Source: Bacteroidia bacterium (GTDB lineage: Bacteria; Bacteroidota; Bacteroidia; Cytophagales; Cyclobacteriaceae). From it: a stretch of 64,000 nucleotides of DNA. Positions within the stretch are counted from its first letter, which is position 1. Every line of letters starts with the position of its first letter. This document shows, in pieces, positions 63,735-64,000 of the stretch. Made by a program: the position numbers and the translations under genes. The DNA lies in NCBI GenBank assembly GCA_030425425.1, contig JAUIAO010000030.1, positions 1-64,000 of the forward strand, read 5' to 3'. Under the pieces are notes generated by a model. That model had not been told where the DNA came from. It saw only the letters and a program-made list of their open reading frames with translations, and did no database searches.

Positions 63735-64000
63735 TTGATAAAATGATTGTTCCTTAGAGGGTAATTTAGAATCTCCTGAAAGGAAGATATCAACTGCTCT
63801 TGCAGCTTCTCGTCCTTCAGAAATGGCCCAAACCACCAGAGATTGACCCCTTCTCATGTCACCAGCTGCAAACACTTTGGCATTGGACGTGAGGTAATTT
63901 TCAGCTTTTACGTTTCCTCGTTGATCAAGTTCAAGGTCTAATTCTTCAATTAAGCCCTCTTTTTGAGGATGTAAGAAACCTGCTGCAATCAGAGCCAATT
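63726..64000 (-). CDS. gltD: Glutamate synthase small subunit, 3' end only
   Basis: The last 90-odd residues of a GltD-type FAD/NAD(P)H oxidoreductase; the gene continues past the right edge. The visible part has [18 protein letters not shown], the region [20 protein letters not shown] containing the FAD-binding GD motif, and [20 protein letters not shown]. These match the C terminus of the small subunit, which supplies electrons to the large subunit for glutamate synthesis. The start cannot be seen. Confidence 0.9.
   Translation of the reverse strand, partial: LALIAAGFLHPQKEGLIEELDLELDQRGNVKAENYLTSNAKVFAAGDMRRGQSLVVWAISEGREAARAVDIFLSGDSKLPSKEQSFYQLV

Overview
The window looks like a chromosome segment from a free-living member of the Bacteroidota, most likely a Cytophagales-type gliding or marine bacterium. 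The evidence is an AT-rich sequence, very large secreted proteins carrying type IX secretion (T9SS) sorting domains of both type A and type B, a PorP/SprF protein, many SpII lipoproteins, Bacteroidota-type promoters (TTTG, about 20 bases, TAnnTTTG), weak or absent Shine-Dalgarno sequences, and core genes (ffh, hisS, pdhB, gltD) that read as Bacteroidota. No tRNA, rRNA, CRISPR array or complete insertion sequence was seen.

Region 1 (1-12073, minus strand) is a cell-surface cluster. A PorP/SprF protein with a SPOR-like tail is followed one base later by a secreted FG-GAP/PKD protein with a type B sorting domain. Beyond that lies a 2205-residue surface protein that stops abruptly, without a sorting domain, at an inverted repeat. 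Region 2 (12271-14041, plus) is an outer-membrane barrel gene coupled to a histone-deacetylase-like hydrolase gene.

Region 3 (14190-44701, plus) is the most unusual part: an apparent six-gene, 30-kb operon. In order it encodes an NTP/NDP-translocase-like membrane protein fused to HEAT repeats and a cyclic-nucleotide-binding domain; a protein with three Toll/DUF4062-like segments; an nSTAND1 NTPase with one membrane segment, a long coiled coil and a seven-bladed WD40 propeller; an outer-membrane barrel; a lipoprotein; and a 6659-residue repetitive T9SS protein. The order suggests a trans-envelope chain from a giant surface fibre to cytoplasmic NLR-like signalling parts. No function is demonstrated.

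Region 4 (44722-50626) is mixed: a periplasmic hypothetical, a DUF3820 protein, a DUF3108 protein, an NSS-family amino-acid transporter with its tiny MetS-like subunit and a MazG-like pyrophosphohydrolase, then ffh. Region 5 (50706-58280, minus) holds pdhB, an OmpA/TPR lipoprotein, and a four-gene unit hisS - type B secreted protein - ebfC - glycosyltransferase, with a small PspC gene facing it. Region 6 (58349-64000) has a small basic protein gene divergent from hisS, a YdcF/TerB-ABC transporter pair, a lipoprotein, a small hypothetical and the 3' end of gltD. Strong hairpin terminators separate most units. No gap between genes exceeds 300 bases.
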